NCBI GenBank assembly: GCA_933228675.1
Contig: OW121742.1
Span: 17,562,489-17,626,488, forward strand
Direction: 5' to 3'
From: Stomorhina lunata
Taxonomy: Eukaryota; Arthropoda; Insecta; Diptera; Rhiniidae
DNA length: 64,000 bases
Shown here: piece after piece, positions 1 to 12,184 of the stretch
How positions within the stretch are numbered: position 1 is the stretch's first letter
How the letters are laid out: each line of letters begins with the position of its first letter
Translations under genes and position numbers: made by a program
The notes under the pieces: generated by a model
Seen by the model: only the letters and a program-made list of their open reading frames with translations
Databases searched by the model: none
What the model was told of the DNA's origin: nothing

Positions 1-3000
1 CTAAACAAAAATTTTTGATCAAAAATTTTCTAAACAAAAATTTTTGATCAAAAATTTTCTAAACAAAAATTTTTGATCAAAAATTTTCTAAAGGAGAAAT
101 TTTTTGATTAAAAATTTTCTAAAGAAACAATTTTTTGATCAAAAATTTTCTAAAGAAATGTTTTGATCAAAAATTTTTGATCAAAAATTTTCTAAACAAA
201 AATTTTTGATAAAAAATTCTCTAAACAAAAATTTTTGATCAAAAATTCTCTAAACAAAAATTTTTGATCAAAAATTCTCTCAACAAAAATTTTTGATCAA
301 AAATTCTCTAAACAAAAATTTTTGATCAAAAATTCTCTAAACAAAAATTTTTGATCAAAAATTCTCTAAACAAAAATTTTTGATCAAAAATTCTCTAAAC
401 AAAAATTTTTGATCGAAAATTTTCTAAAGAAAAATTTTTGATCAAAAATTCTCTAAAGAAAAATTTTTGATCAAAAATTCTCTAAAGAAATTTTTTGATC
501 AAAAATTTTCTAAAGAAATTTTTTGATCAAACATTTTCTGAAGAAATTTTTTGATCAAAAATTTTCTAAAAAAATGTTTATAACAAATATAAGAATTTTT
601 TTCATCAAAAATTTTCTAAAGAAATTTTTTGATCAAAAATTGTTTCAAGAAATTTTTTGTTAAAAAATTTTCTAAAGAAATTTTTCGATCAAAAATTTTC
701 TAAAGAAGAAATTTTCTGATCAAAAATTTTCTAAAGAAATTTTCTGATCAAAAATTTTCTAAAGAAATTTTTTGATCAAAAATTTTCTAAAGAAATTTTT
801 TGATCAAAAAATATTTTCTAAAGAAATTTTTTGATCAAAAAATATTTTCTAAAGAAATTTTTTGATCAAAAATTTTCTAAAGAAATTTTTTGATCAAAAA
901 TTTTCTAAAGAAATTTTTTGATCAAAAATTTTCTAAAGAAATTTTTTGATCAAAAATTTTCTAAAGGAGAAATTTTTTGATTAAAAATTTTCTAAAGAAA
1001 CAATTTTTTGACCAAAAATTTTCTAAAGAAATGTTTTGATCAAAAATTTTCTAAACAAAAATTTTTGATCAAAAATTTGCTAAACAAAAATTTTTGATCA
1101 AAAATTTTCTAAACAAAAATTTTTGATCAAAAATTTTCTAAACAAAAATTTTCTAAACAAAAATTTTTGATCAAAAATTTTCTAAAGGAGAAATTTTTTG
1201 ATTAAAAATTTTCTAAAGAAACAATTTTTTGATCAAAAATTTTCTAAACAAAAATTTTTGATCAAAAATTCTCTAAACAAAAATTTTTGATCAAAAATTC
1301 TCTAAACAAAAATTTTTGATCAAAAATTCTCTAAACAAAAATTTTTGATCGAAAATTTTCTAAAGAAAAATTTTTGATCAAAAATTCTCTAAAGAAAAAT
1401 TTTTGATCAAAACTTCTCTAAAGAAAAATTTTTGATCAAAAATTCTCTAAAGAAATTTTTTGATCAAAAATTTTCTAAAGAAATTTTTTGATCAAACATT
1501 TTCTGAAGAAATTTTTTGATCAAAAATTTTCTAAAAAAATTTTTATAACAAATATAAGAATTTTTTTCATCAAAAATTTTCTAAAGAAATTTTTTGATCA
1601 AAAATTTTTTGTTAAAAAATTTTCTAAAGAAATTTTTCGATCAAAAATTTTCTAAAGAAATTTTCTGATCAAAAATTTTCTAAAGAAATTTTTTGATCAA
1701 AAATTTTCTAAAGAAATTTTTTTGATCAAAAAATATTTTCTAAACAAATTTTTTGATCAAAAAATATTTTCTAAACAAATTTTTTGAACAAAAAATATTT
1801 TCTAAACAAATTTTTTGATCAAAGAATATTTTCTAAACAAATTTTTTGATCAAAAAATATTTTCTAAACAAATTTTTTGATCAAAAATTTTCTAAAGAAA
1901 TTTTATGATCAAAAATTTTCTAAAGAAATTTTATGATCAAAAATTTTCTAAAGAAATTTTTTGATCAAAAATTTTCTAAAGAAATTTTTTGATCAAAAAT
2001 TTTCTAAAGAAATTTTTGATCAAAAATTTTCTAAAGAAATTTTTGATCAAAAATTTTCTAAAGAAATTTTCTGATCAAAAATTTTCTAAAGAAATTTTTT
2101 GATCAAAAATTTTCTAAAGAAATTTTTTGATCAAAAATTTTCTAAAGAAATTTTTGATCAAAAAATGTTTTCTAAACAAATTTTTTGATCAAAAAATATT
2201 TTCTAAACAAATTTTTTGATCAAAAATTTTCTAAAGAAATTTTTTGATCAAAAATTTTCTAAAGAATTTTTTTTGATCAAAAAATGTTTTCTAAACAAAT
2301 TTTTTGATCAAAAAATGTTTTCTAAACAAATTTTTTGATCAAAAAATATTTTCTAAACAAATTTTTTGATCAAAAATTTTCTAAAGAAATTTTTTGATCA
2401 AAAATTTTCTAAAGAAATTTTTTGATCAAAAATTTTCTAAAGAAATTTTTTGATCAAAAATTTTCTAAAGAAATTTTTTGATCAAAAATTTTCTAAAGAA
2501 ATTTTTGATCAAAAATTTTCGAAAGAAATTTTTGATCAAAAATTTTCTAAAGAAATTTTTTGATCAAAAATTTTCTAAAGAAATTTTTTGATCAAAAATT
2601 TTCTAAAGAATTTTTTTTGATCAAAAAATATTTTCTAAACAAATTTTTTGATCAAAAAATATTTTCTAAACAAATTTTTTGATCAAAAAATATTTTCTAA
2701 ACAAATTTTTTGATCAAAAATTTTCTAAAGAAATTTTATGATAAAAAATTTTCTAAAGAAATTTTTTGATCAAAAATTTTCTAAAGAAATTTTTTGATCA
2801 AAAATTTTCTAAAAAAATTTTTTGTTAAAAAATTTTCTAAAGAATTTTTTAGATCAAAAATTTTCTAAAAAAATTTTTGTAACAAATATTTTCTAAAAAA
2901 CTTTTTGGATCATAAGTTTTCTAAAGAAATTTTTTGTTCAAAAATATTTTCCTAAAGAAATTTGTTGATCAAAAGATATTTTCTAAAGAAATTTTTTGAT

Positions 3001-3585
3001 CAAAAAATATTTTCTAAAGAAATTTTTTTGATAAAAAAAATATCTTTCGAAAATTTTTGATCAAAAATTTTCTAAAGAAATATTTTGATCAAAAACTTCT
3101 TAAGAAATTTCTTTCGAAAATTTTTGATCAAAAATTTTCTAAAAAAATTTTTTGTTAAAAAATTTTCTAAAGAAATTTTTTGATCAAAAATTTTCTAAAG
3201 AAATTTTTTGATTAAAAATATTTTCTTAAAAAAATTTTTTGTTCAAAAAATATTTTCTAAAGAAATTTTTTGATCAAAAATTTTCCAAAGAAATTTTTTT
3301 TAACAAAAATTTTCCAAAGAAATTTTTTTACTAAAAAAATTTTCAAAAGATATTTTTGATCAAAAAAAAATTACTTAATAAATTTTTTGGTCAAAAAATA
3401 TTTGCTAAAAAATTTTTTTGATCAAAAAATATTTTCTTAAGAATTTTTTTGATCAAAAAATATTTTCTAATGAAATTTTTTGATCAAAAAATATTTTCTA
3501 AAAGAATTTTTGATAAAAAATTTTCTAAAGAAATTTTTTGATCAAAAATTGTCTAAAGAAGAAATTTTTTTTTTTTTGAAAATGA
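1..3585. repeat. Satellite S1: ~28-bp array with TGATCA palindrome
   Basis: A tandem array of about 28-bp monomers alternating TTTTCTAAAG and AAATTTTTTGATCAAAAA blocks. In the variant with CTAAACAAAAA the monomer holds a perfect 22-bp palindrome, an AAAATTTTT/AAAAATTTT pair centred on TGATCA. Variants cluster: CTAAACAAAAA-type monomers lie mostly at 1-420 and 1040-1350, CTAAAGAAA-type elsewhere, and types with ATATTTTCTAAACAAA at about 1740-1880 and 2160-2720. The array decays toward 3.5 kb. It encodes nothing: the open frame at 3480-3668 is K/F-rich satellite read-through. Confidence 0.95.
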
Positions 3586-3690
3586 TAGGGCAGCTAAATA
3601 ATTTTCTATTTATTTACAAACCCATATTTTTTGTTTGGATTTATCAAATATTTGTTAAATATTTTTAATAATTTCATTATAATAATACTT
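3586..3690 (+). repeat. Satellite-border block duplicated at 7.7 kb
   Basis: The stretch beginning GAAAATGATAGGGCAGCT and continuing through CTATTTATTTACAAACCCA to AATTTCATT recurs at about 7718-7812 with small changes, including a short deletion. In both places it lies close to S1/S2-type satellite, so satellite and border were probably copied together. No coding potential is seen. Confidence 0.8.
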
Positions 3691-4499
3691 ACCCTCCTCT
3701 TTTAAATATTAGTTTACCCAATCGAGTTTCGAAACGGAAGTTGTGAATAGAAAAAAAATGTTATAATAAAAAACTAATGAAAAATACAGTAAATAGACAG
3801 ACAGGCGGACGACACAGAGTGAGAGGAAAAGACATACAAAATCTACAATTAAATTTTTTAATAATACGACAATACAATAAAATTAATTGTAAATATAAAT
3901 TGGTTTTTAGTTATTATGACATTATAAGATATTTCTATTATTATTTTTGTATTATCAATAAGATATTTAACTTAAAATCAAAAATAATTACCAATAAAAC
4001 GGAAATTAAATAACAACGAACGAAATTGTAGATAAAGTAATTGTAAGAAATAAATAAGAAAAATTAAAAAAAAATACAAGAAATCGTTGACTGTTAAAGA
4101 TAACAAACAAAAAAAATCTCTAAAATAATAATTAAAATATAGTTACAAAAATTTAATAATAAATAATAAGGGGAAATTGAAGCTTCTAAGTAAAAATAAA
4201 ATTTTTGAAATAATTTGAAATTTGTTTAAAATTCTTCCATATTTTTTAGGTATCTTAATGTTAAATTTTAAACTTGTTTCGGTATTTGATTTTTAAAAAT
4301 TTTATTTAATTTGCAAATTTTTATTTTAACAAAATTCTTGTTAAATTAATAAAACATGTTTTTGTGAAAACAAAAAACACTTCAAATCTCAGCCACTAAA
4401 TCAAAAAATTGGGTACACAATTTAAAATCAAACGCAAAATCTCAGAGATGAAAAGTTCGTTACCCAAAACTTTTATACCCTCAAAATTTCGATAAAAAC
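3691..4499. other. AT-rich spacer, no gene seen
   Basis: Simple AT-rich DNA. A 78-codon open frame at 3777-4013 has low-complexity I/Y/K composition and no recognisable domain. A short GACAGACAGGCGGACGAC tract near 3798 resembles the GACR tracts of family F elements but stands alone. Confidence 0.6.
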
Positions 4500-4735
4500 T
4501 ATTTTTTACAATTTTGAAAAAAAAAATCTGGTGGATTCTGAAATTTTGGAACAAAAATTTGTATATCCTAAAAAGTTTTTGAGAATATCTTGTGGATACT
4601 GGAAGATTTTCAATCAATAATTCTTGTGGTTTAAGAATTTCTTTTAAAAAAATTTTGTGGATCCTAAAATTTTTTACAAAAACTTGAAAAATTTTGTGAA
4701 ATTTTAGAATCTTTCTAAAACGTTTAGTCAAGGAC
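4500..4735. repeat. Satellite S2 fragment (GTGGATCCTAA type)
   Basis: Degenerate ~30-bp units built around TTGTGGATCCTAAAATTTT, TAGAATATCTTGTGG and GATTTTCAATMAATAATTC. The same units continue at 6530-6945, 7605-9560 and 10300-10970, so this is the left end of one S2 domain now interrupted by element A and S1. The reverse-strand open frame at 4396-4815 crosses this repeat and is not a gene. Confidence 0.8.
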
Positions 4736-4873
4736 GTGGAAGGACCATGTGGAAGTAAATATATCAAAGCTTGGCCTACGAAATTGGAGAATATGCGCAC
4801 AAGATCGAAGCGCATGGAATTCTAAAATATGCTCGGCCTTTCACCTAAACAGTTTGTAGTATAGGCCATTTGA
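4728..4873 (+). repeat. Dispersed repeat, second copy inverted at 26 kb
   Basis: The block from GGACGTGGAAGGACCATGTG through GGAGAATATGCGCACAAG to GTATAGGCCATTTGAG is matched in reverse complement at about 25958-26125, with several substitutions and a small insertion (an extra ATCGTAAAG-like stretch at 26 kb). It is a middle-repetitive element of unknown type with no coding frame. Confidence 0.8.
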
Positions 4874-5160
4874 GAAGAAGCATCCATATATTGAAAGACC
4901 GAATGGTCATTTTGAAAAGTCCCATAAAAAATGAGTATACCGCTTTTAATCCAATTTGGAAACAACTAAGGGAGACGTTTATCCAATGAGAGAAAGCTAA
5001 GACACACACACTTGCTCATGAAATGTATGTTTGTTTGTGCGTTTATGGGTTTTTTATTGTTCTTTATCCACTTCAATTTCACTTTTGGCTGAAAACAATT
5101 TATGAAATGCAGTATCTTTATAGTATAAAGTCTTTGCTCAAATTCATATGAATAGTTTAC
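4874..5160. other. Unique-looking spacer
   Basis: No tandem structure, inverted repeat or coding frame was recognised here. Confidence 0.5.
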
Positions 5161-5162
5161 GA

Positions 5163-6530
5163 TATAATTAATTTTGAGTTATTTTTAGTGGCGCCACCTG
5201 TCGGAAATAGGTCTTACCAACTTAGAAACCTTTGTCACCTTATGCTCAACAACGTTGCTGAAGCTCATAGCGTGATCAAATGCACAGTTCAATATTTAAC
5301 TCATTTTAAGTAACTTTCAGTGGCGCCACCTGTCGGCAATTGGTTATACTAACTAAGAGACATTCGCTAGCTCACGCCTAACAACTTTGCCAAAGATCAT
5401 AGCATGATTAAATGCACAGTTCACGATTTAATTCATTTTAAGTAATTTTCAGTGGCGCCACCTGTTGGAACTTTGTCATACCAATTTAGAAATTTTCATC
5501 GGCTCATGCGCAACAACGTTGCTCAAGATCATGGCTTTATCAAATGCACAGTTTATGATTTAACTAATTTTAAGTAATTTTCAGTGGCGCCACCTGTTGG
5601 AACTAAGTCCCACAAATTTAGAAATGTTTGTCGGCTCATGCGCAACAACTTTGCTAAAGATCATGACATGATCAGATGCCATTAAATACTAGTCAATAAA
5701 AGACGTATAGACAAAAGTTCTATTTTATAAAGTACCTGGTTGACCGAGACTTACTCGGAGCTAATTTAAAGCTTTTCATATATTTTTATTTTTTGTTTCA
5801 AGTTCATTTGTTCAAAAGTAAAAAAAGTACCAAAAATATTTTTCACACATTATTGATTTTGCTCGGCCTTTCTTCCAAAAAGTTATAATTTCACGTCTTC
5901 CTAATTTTGTCAGCTAATCAAAACGCAATTTTGATTTTGTTTCCATACCTAGTAGTATAAAAGTTATAATGTTACCAATTTTACCCCTTTTATCCCCTAA
6001 TTTCAAAAAAGCTCCATATGCATATTTGGTACTTTTTTGGTACCAGCAGAATTCCGCAAAATGTTATTAAAGCTCAGTTAATATTTTGTTTCTATTCATA
6101 TAACTTCATGAGATGTTAAGTTATAATGTTATATCTTTTTTACCCATTTTGCCCCCCCGAAATTAAAAAAGTACCAAATATGTGTTTACATTTTTTTTAC
6201 ATCTAATGATTGCAGTACAAAGTTTCTTTCTATATTCTTTGCTTCAAAAGATAGAGTGGGTTAAAAAAGTACTAAATTATTTCCACCCTTTTTTACCCCC
6301 TAACGGTCATAGTTTCAAAAAAGTACGAAACATCTGTCTACTTATTTTAGTATCTGTTAAAAAACTTGATTTAAATTTCTGTGCTTATTACTTTGGAAGT
6401 ATAAGTTTTTTACCCTTTTTACCCGGCAAAATTTCCAAAAGTCCATTTTTACTCGACCTATTATACATCAAAAAGGGACCCACCGTCCAAATTTCGTCAA
6501 AATCGTTAGAGTCTTTTGCAGGAATATTTG
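5163..6530 (+). mobile_element. Element A, rearranged copy
   Basis: This contains four ~130-bp tandem units, each with the core AGTGGCGCCACCTGTYGG (near 5187, 5317, 5451 and 5582). They are followed by the TACCTGGTTGACCGAG hairpin motif (5732-5757, here with an imperfect stem). The 3' part follows: CCCCTTTTATCCCCTAATTTC, the TATGCATATTTGGTAC block, repeated AAAAAGTACCAAA words, and a terminal block near 6465-6525 ending AAAATCGTTAGAGTC. In complete copies the hairpin precedes the tandem units, so this copy is rearranged or is two nested partial copies. The 139-codon open frame at 6182-6601 lies in the 3' part and has no homologous frame in the other copies. Confidence 0.85.
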
Positions 6531-6945
6531 TGGACTTTAATAATTTAAAAAAAAATTTTGTATGTCCTAAGAATTTTTATAGAATATCTTGTGGATCCTA
6601 AGATTTTCAATTAATAATTCTTGTAGTTTAAGAATTTTTAAAAATAATTATCATCAATCCTAAAAATGTTTACAAAACTATTGTGGATCCTGAAATTTTG
6701 TATAAGAAATTTTGGGAAATTTTGTGGAATCTTCAAATGTTCCTAAAACTTTGAGTCGATTTTAAAGAACTTTTAAAGAAAAGCGATTTCTTACAAACAT
6801 TTTTTTTTTTTTGGAATCTAAAAATCTTGCGGATTCCAAATACTTTTACAGAAAATTTTGTGAATTTTTAAGGAAATTCTTGTAAGTCTTTAGATTTTCA
6901 ATACAAAATTCTTGTAGCTTAAAAATTCTAATTCTAAAAATGAAA
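6531..6945. repeat. Satellite S2 fragment
   Basis: GTGGATCCTAA-type units resume directly after the element A terminal block, for example near 6590, 6680 and 6830. This supports element A having inserted into an S2 array. Confidence 0.8.
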
Positions 6946-7604
6946 AATATTTTCTAAAGAAATTTTCTGTTTAAAAAATATTTTCTAAAGAAATTTTCTG
7001 TTTAAAAAATAATTTCTAAAGAAATTTTTTGTTCAAAAAATATCTAAAGAAATTTTCGGTTGAAAAAATATTTTCTAAAGGAATGTTTTGGTCAAAAATA
7101 TTTTCTAAAGAATATTTTTTTTCTTCAAAAAATATTTACTAAAGAAATTTTTGGTTCAAAAAATATTTCCTAAAGAAATTGTTTAATGAAAAAATATTTT
7201 CTTAAGAAATTTTTTGATCAAAAAACATTTTTGTTTAAAAATATTTTCTAAAGATATTTTTTGCTCAAAAAATATTTTCTAAAGAAATGTTTTGTTCAAA
7301 AAATATTTCTTAAAGAAATTTTTCGATCAAAAATTTTGTAAAGAAATATTTAAATCAAAAATTTTCTAAAGACATTTTTTTAACAAAAAATTTTCGAAAT
7401 AAATCGTTTGATTAAATTTCTAAGGAAATTTTGAGATCAAAAATTTTCTAAACATAAAAATTTTTGACGAAAAAATTTTTGATTAAAAGTTATCTAAAGA
7501 AATTTTTTGATCAAAATTTTTTTTATAAAACATATTTTGTGATTAAAAATTTAGCTAAAGAAAATTTTTGATTGAAAATATCTTATTATTTATAGAAAAT
7601 CTTG
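6946..7604. repeat. Satellite S1, degenerate block
   Basis: Units of the form TTTTCTAAAGAAATTTTTTG + TTCAAAAAATA match the TTCAAAAAATA variants near 2940-3260, but are more diverged. This block interrupts the S2 domain. Confidence 0.85.
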
Positions 7605-7817
7605 TAAATCTATGACTATATCTGAGAAATCTTGAGGATTCTAATTATTTTTAAGATAATTCCGTAAATTCTTAGATTTTTTATAGAAAATTTTGTGTAT
7701 CCTTAGAATTTTAAATGAAAATGATAGGGCAGCTTCTATTTATTTAGAAACCCACATTTTTGTTTAATTTTATCAAATATTTGTTAAATATTTCTAATAA
7801 TTTCATTTTAAAAACTT
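7605..7817. repeat. S2 units plus copy of the 3.6-kb border block
   Basis: Short S2-like units, then at 7718-7812 the block GAAAATGATAGGGCAGCTTC through AATTTCATTTTAAAAAC, the second copy of the segment at 3586-3690. It marks a segmental duplication of a satellite border. Confidence 0.75.
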
Positions 7818-9560
7818 TTGCGGATTTTAAAAAAATCTTGAAAGTTTAAAGAATTTTTATAACATATCTTATGGATCCTATGATTTTCAATAAAAAATTC
7901 TTGCAGTTTATACGTTTCTAAAGAAATTTACTATCGATCCTAAAAATCTTTTAAAAAAATATTGTGGATCCTAAAATTTTCTATAAGAAACCTTGGGAAA
8001 TTTTGAAGATTCTTCAAGTATTTCCCAAGAATTTTTACAGAACATCTTGTGGAATCTAAAATTTTCCATCAAAATCTTGGTTTAAAAATTTCTAAAGAAA
8101 ATTGCATTAAACCTAAAAATTTGTATAAAGAAATATTGTGGATCCTAAAATTGTCTTTAAGAAAAAATTGAAAATTTTTTGGATTCCTAAAGTCAAGCAA
8201 TTTCCAAATAAGAATTTTTATAAAATATCTTATGGATCCTATGATTTTCAATAAAAAATTCTTGCAGTTTATACGTTTCTAAAGAAATTTACTATCGATC
8301 CTAAAAATCTTTTAAAAAATTATTGTGGATCCTAAAATTTCCTATAAGAAACCTTGGGAAATTTTGAAGATTCTTCAAGTATTTCCCAAGAATTTTTACA
8401 GAACATCTTGTGGAATCTAAAATTTTCCATCCAAATCTTGGTTTAAAAATTTCTAAAGAAAATTGCATTAAACCTAAAAATTTGTATAAAGAAATATTGT
8501 GGATCCTAAAATTGTCTTTAAGAATAAATTGAAAATTTTTTGGATTCCTAAAGTCAAGCAATTTCCAAATAAGAATTTTTATAAAATATCTTATGGATCC
8601 TATGATTTTCAATAAAATATTCTTGCAGTTTATACGTTTCTAAAGAAATTTACTATCGATCCTAAAAATCTTTTAAAAAAATATTGTGGATCCTAAAATT
8701 GTCTTTAAGAATAAATTGAAAATTTTTTGGATTCCTAAAGTCAAGCAATTTCCAAATAAGAATTTTTATAAAATATCTTATGGATCCTATGATTTTCAAT
8801 AAAATATTCTTGCAGTTTATACGTTTCTAAAGAAATTTACTATCGATCCTAAAAATCTTTTAAATAAATATTGTGGATCCTAAAATTTTCTATAAGAAAC
8901 CTTGGGAAATTTTGAAGATTCTTCAGGTATTTCCCAAGAATTTTTACAGAACATCTTGTGGAATCTAAAATTTTCCATCAAAATCTTGGTTTAAAAATTT
9001 CTAAAGAAAATTGCATTAAACCTAAAAATTTGTATAAAGAAATATTGTGGATCCTAAAATTGTCTTTAAGAAAAAATTGAAAATTTTTTGGATTCCTAAA
9101 GTCAAGCAATTTCCAAATAAGAATTTTTATAAAATATCTTATGGATCCTATGATTTTCAATAAAATATTCTTGCAGTTTATACGTGTCTAAAGAAATTTA
9201 CTATCGATCCTAAAATTCTTTTAACAAAATATTGTGGATCCTAAAATGTTCTATAAGAAACCTTGGAAAATTTTGAAGATTCTTCGAGTATTTCCCAAGA
9301 ATTTTTACAGAACATCTTGTGGAATCTAAAATTTTCCATCCAAATCTTGGTTTAAAAATTTCTAAATGAAATTACATTAAACCTAAAAATTTTTATAAAA
9401 AAATAGTGTGGATCCTAAAATTGTCTTTAAGAAATGATGGGAAATTTTTTGGAATCCTAAAATTTTAGATGTTTTTAAGAACTTCTAGAGAAAATCAAAC
9501 AATTTCTAAACATTTTAAGGGAAAAATTTTGTGGAACCTAAAATTTTTTCTTCTTTTTCA
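7818..9560. repeat. Satellite S2 with 361-bp higher-order repeat
   Basis: About twelve ~30-bp GTGGATCCTAA-type subunits form a higher-order unit. The landmark TTGCAGTTTATACGT occurs at about 7901, 8262, 8623, 8810 and 9171, giving spacings of 361, 361, 187 and 361; the 187-bp unit lacks a central block. Three nearly identical reverse-strand open frames (8069-8251, 8301-8612, 8978-9160) beginning MKIIGSIRYF are by-products of the periodicity, not a gene family. Confidence 0.92.
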
Positions 9561-10299
9561 AAGAAAGTCTTAATAAATTTTCTTATAAACATTTTTTGTT
9601 AATATTTGAAAAAAACCCATCTTTAATACAACAAACAAATTTGGTTATTTATATGTAATTAAATAAGAATTTTAATGTTTAAAAATGTTTAAATCATAAT
9701 TAAATTTTTTTAAACATTTTTCGAATTTTTTGCCTTAAAACAAAATTCAAGCTTCAGTGAAGTTTTCCACACTTTGGAAGCCAAAAGCAAAAACATTCAA
9801 AGAAAAACTCTTAATTTCTTTTATTCATTCATAAATTTGTTATCATCACGTTTCAAAAAAATATAAATAAAATGAAGAGTTAGGAGCGTCTTTGGATTTG
9901 TTAAAGTTTGTAACATGTTTTTTTGTTTTGAAAAAGATTCACTTTTAAGACTTTCACTTTTAACTCTATTTTTGCCATTAATTTATTTCTTTATTTGAAA
10001 ACTAAATTGTTTAAACAAAATAACAGCAAAAAGGTAACATAACATGAATGAATATATTCGCATGAGCCCCTCAGCTCATTCACTTACGGTGGCGGTGTCT
10101 GGTTTGTGGAGCTGCTATAATTTTTGCAATTTCTTTGGTTCAAATAAATTTTTTTCAGTTTTTATTTGTGTCCATTTTTGCCACTTTTTTCATGTTGTAC
10201 TTGTTTCTTTCATATTTTTTTTTTGAGTTATTTATTAAAAATTTCCGGTGGCTTTTTTAAAATAAATCAGGTGGGAAACAAATTTTTTAAAAATTTATT
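9561..10299. other. AT-rich spacer, no gene seen
   Basis: No tandem repeat or convincing frame. A 60-codon frame at 10044-10226 starts with a reasonable mixed composition but runs into F/H/S-rich low complexity and has no recognisable domain. Confidence 0.5.
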
Positions 10300-10970
10300 T
10301 AAAACTTTAACAATCACTGAAAATATGGTAAATCCTAAGAATTTTGAAAAAAAGTTGTGGATCCCAAGAATTTCGAAAGCAAATTTTTGTGGATCGTACA
10401 AATTATTCAGAAAACTTTGTGTACTAAAGCTTTTCTACAGAAAATCTAGAGAATCCTTTAAATTTAAGCAGAAAATATGGTGTGGATCCTAAGACACAAA
10501 ACAATATTTTGTGGATCCTAAGATTAAAAAAATATCTTGTGGAAGAACTTTGAAAGGTATGGATACTATAAATTCCTAAAGAAATCCTGTGAATTATAAA
10601 AATATTGTAAATCCTAAGAATTTTGAAAAAAAAAATGTGGATCCCAAAAATTTCGAAAAAAAAAATTTTGTGGATCGTACAAATTATTCCGAAAAGTGTA
10701 TGTGCTAAAACTTTTCTACAGAAAATCTAAGGAATCCTTCAAATTTAAGCAGAAAACAAGGCGTGGATCTTAAGACAAAAAAAAATGTTTGTGGATCCTA
10801 AGCTTAACAAAAATATCTTGTGGATCCTAAGAATTTTAAAAGAAAATTTTATGTGTGCTATAAATTCTTGAAGAAATCTTGTGGATCATGAAAATATCTA
10901 CATATTTTTTTCCAGATCCTAAGAATATATGTAAAAAATATTGTGGATTTTGAAAAATAAAAAAATTTAC
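10300..10970. repeat. Satellite S2, diverged block
   Basis: Units such as GTGGATCCTAAGAATTTTG and GTGGATCGTACAAATTATTC recur. Two stretches of about 290 bp, from about 10325 and from about 10610, are near-copies of each other, indicating a local higher-order duplication. The 108-codon frame at 10166-10492 reads through this repeat. Confidence 0.8.
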
Positions 10971-11034
10971 AAAGTGAAAGTACCCAATTTTATATTTAAC
11001 CCAATTCCGTCTTATATAATTCGATTTTCGCTAA

Positions 11035-11645
11035 TTTAAGCAATTTGATTCTTTTATATAAAAAGTACCAATTTAAATTTTTAAATATGTTTTAAATTTT
11101 GTTTCCATACCAAAATTACTTTAAAAGTTATAACGTTACCAATTTTTCCCCTTTTTATCCCCTTATTTCAAAAAAATCAATATGCATATTTGGTACTTCT
11201 TTGTTACCAAAATTGAATTCGGTACATTTGAGCGCAGTTAACATTTTGTTTCTATTAATGCTACTTTATGAGATGTTAAGTTGTCATTTCATACCTTTTT
11301 TACCCATTTTGCCCCACAAAATCAAAAAAGTACCAAATACGTGTTTAATATTACATTATTTCTTTCAAAGTTACAAAGTTCCTTTCTATATTCGATGGTT
11401 CAATAGATAAAAGTGGTTAAAAAAAAGTACCAAAACCAAATCTCACCCTTTTTTACCCCCTATCGGGCATAGTTTCAAAAAAGTATTCTATATGCCTATA
11501 CCTATTACGTTAAGAGATATAACGTTTAAGAATTTTGCCCTTTTTACCCCCTTAACTTCAAAATTTTCAAAAGTTCCTTTTTAATCGTTCTATAGATTTT
11601 GCGAGTGACGAATAAACGTAAACATAGACTTTTTACCCCCTATCG
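11035..11645 (+). mobile_element. Element A, 3' part only
   Basis: Matches the 3' part of other A copies: CCCCTTTTTATCCCCTTATTT, ATGCATATTTGGTACTTC, GAATTCGGTACATTT, GAGATGTTAAGTTGTCATTT, repeated AAAAAGTACCAAA words and TTTTACCCCCTATCGG. The tandem 130-bp units and the hairpin are missing. The terminal GTTAGAGCCGTTTTCGAGAT block is also absent. A 103-codon frame here (11099-11410) is not conserved. Confidence 0.8.
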
Positions 11646-11654
11646 GCGTATTTA

Positions 11655-11825
11655 ATTCAGAAGAGGTTGTATGGAAGCTATGGCCAGATATAGACCGACT
11701 TCAACAACAGTTTTTGTTCATATGAAAACTATTTCTTAATTTTATAAAATTTTACTGAAATTTGTGACCAATATATCAATTTTGAGAAGTGAGACCTATG
11801 GAAGGTACCCGAAATATTCTAAATT
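11655..11825 (+). mobile_element. Family F fragment
   Basis: Contains GTATGGAAGCTATGGCCAGA, a GACCGACTTCAACA stretch, and ATATCAATTTTGAGAAGTG followed by GACCTATGGAAGGTACC. These match in order the body of the F copies at 49.5, 54.8, 58.7 and 59.3 kb, with older divergence. Confidence 0.75.
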
Positions 11826-12184
11826 GATCTCAGATTGAAAAATATTATAAATTGATCTCAGATTGAGAAAAAAAAAATAATTTTTAATCTCACCTAAATC
11901 TCGGAATTTTTGGTTTAAAATCCTTCAAAAAAATATAAGAAAGTTTTGATATTTTGTAAATTTGCCCTGAAATCAAAAAAGACTGACATTAAAAATTGCA
12001 CCTAAATCCTAGAAAATTCCTAATATAGGCTTTAAATAGAAAAAGACAACTTCGTTTGAAATCACACATAAATCTTAGAAAAATATAAAATTCTAACAAA
12101 AAAAGATTTTTAATAGAAAATTTTTGTAAAAAAAATTTTTTTTAAAAGGTTTTTTCAAACATTTTGGGACGTCAAATATTTATT
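11826..12184. other. AT-rich spacer
   Basis: Only short local echoes are visible, such as AATTGATCTCAGATTGA twice near 11820-11865. No gene. Confidence 0.5.

Noticed and set aside
1..3585. Regularly spaced repeats considered as a CRISPR array.
   Set aside because: There are no unique spacers between repeats, the monomers are contiguous and AT-rich, and the context is eukaryotic satellite.
6182..6601. A 139-codon frame inside element A.
   Set aside because: The equivalent regions of the other A copies do not keep it open, so it is not an element-encoded protein.
8069..9160. Three near-identical reverse-strand frames beginning MKIIGSIRYF look like a small gene family.
   Set aside because: They recur with the 361-bp satellite period, are K/I/F-rich and lack any independent gene signal.
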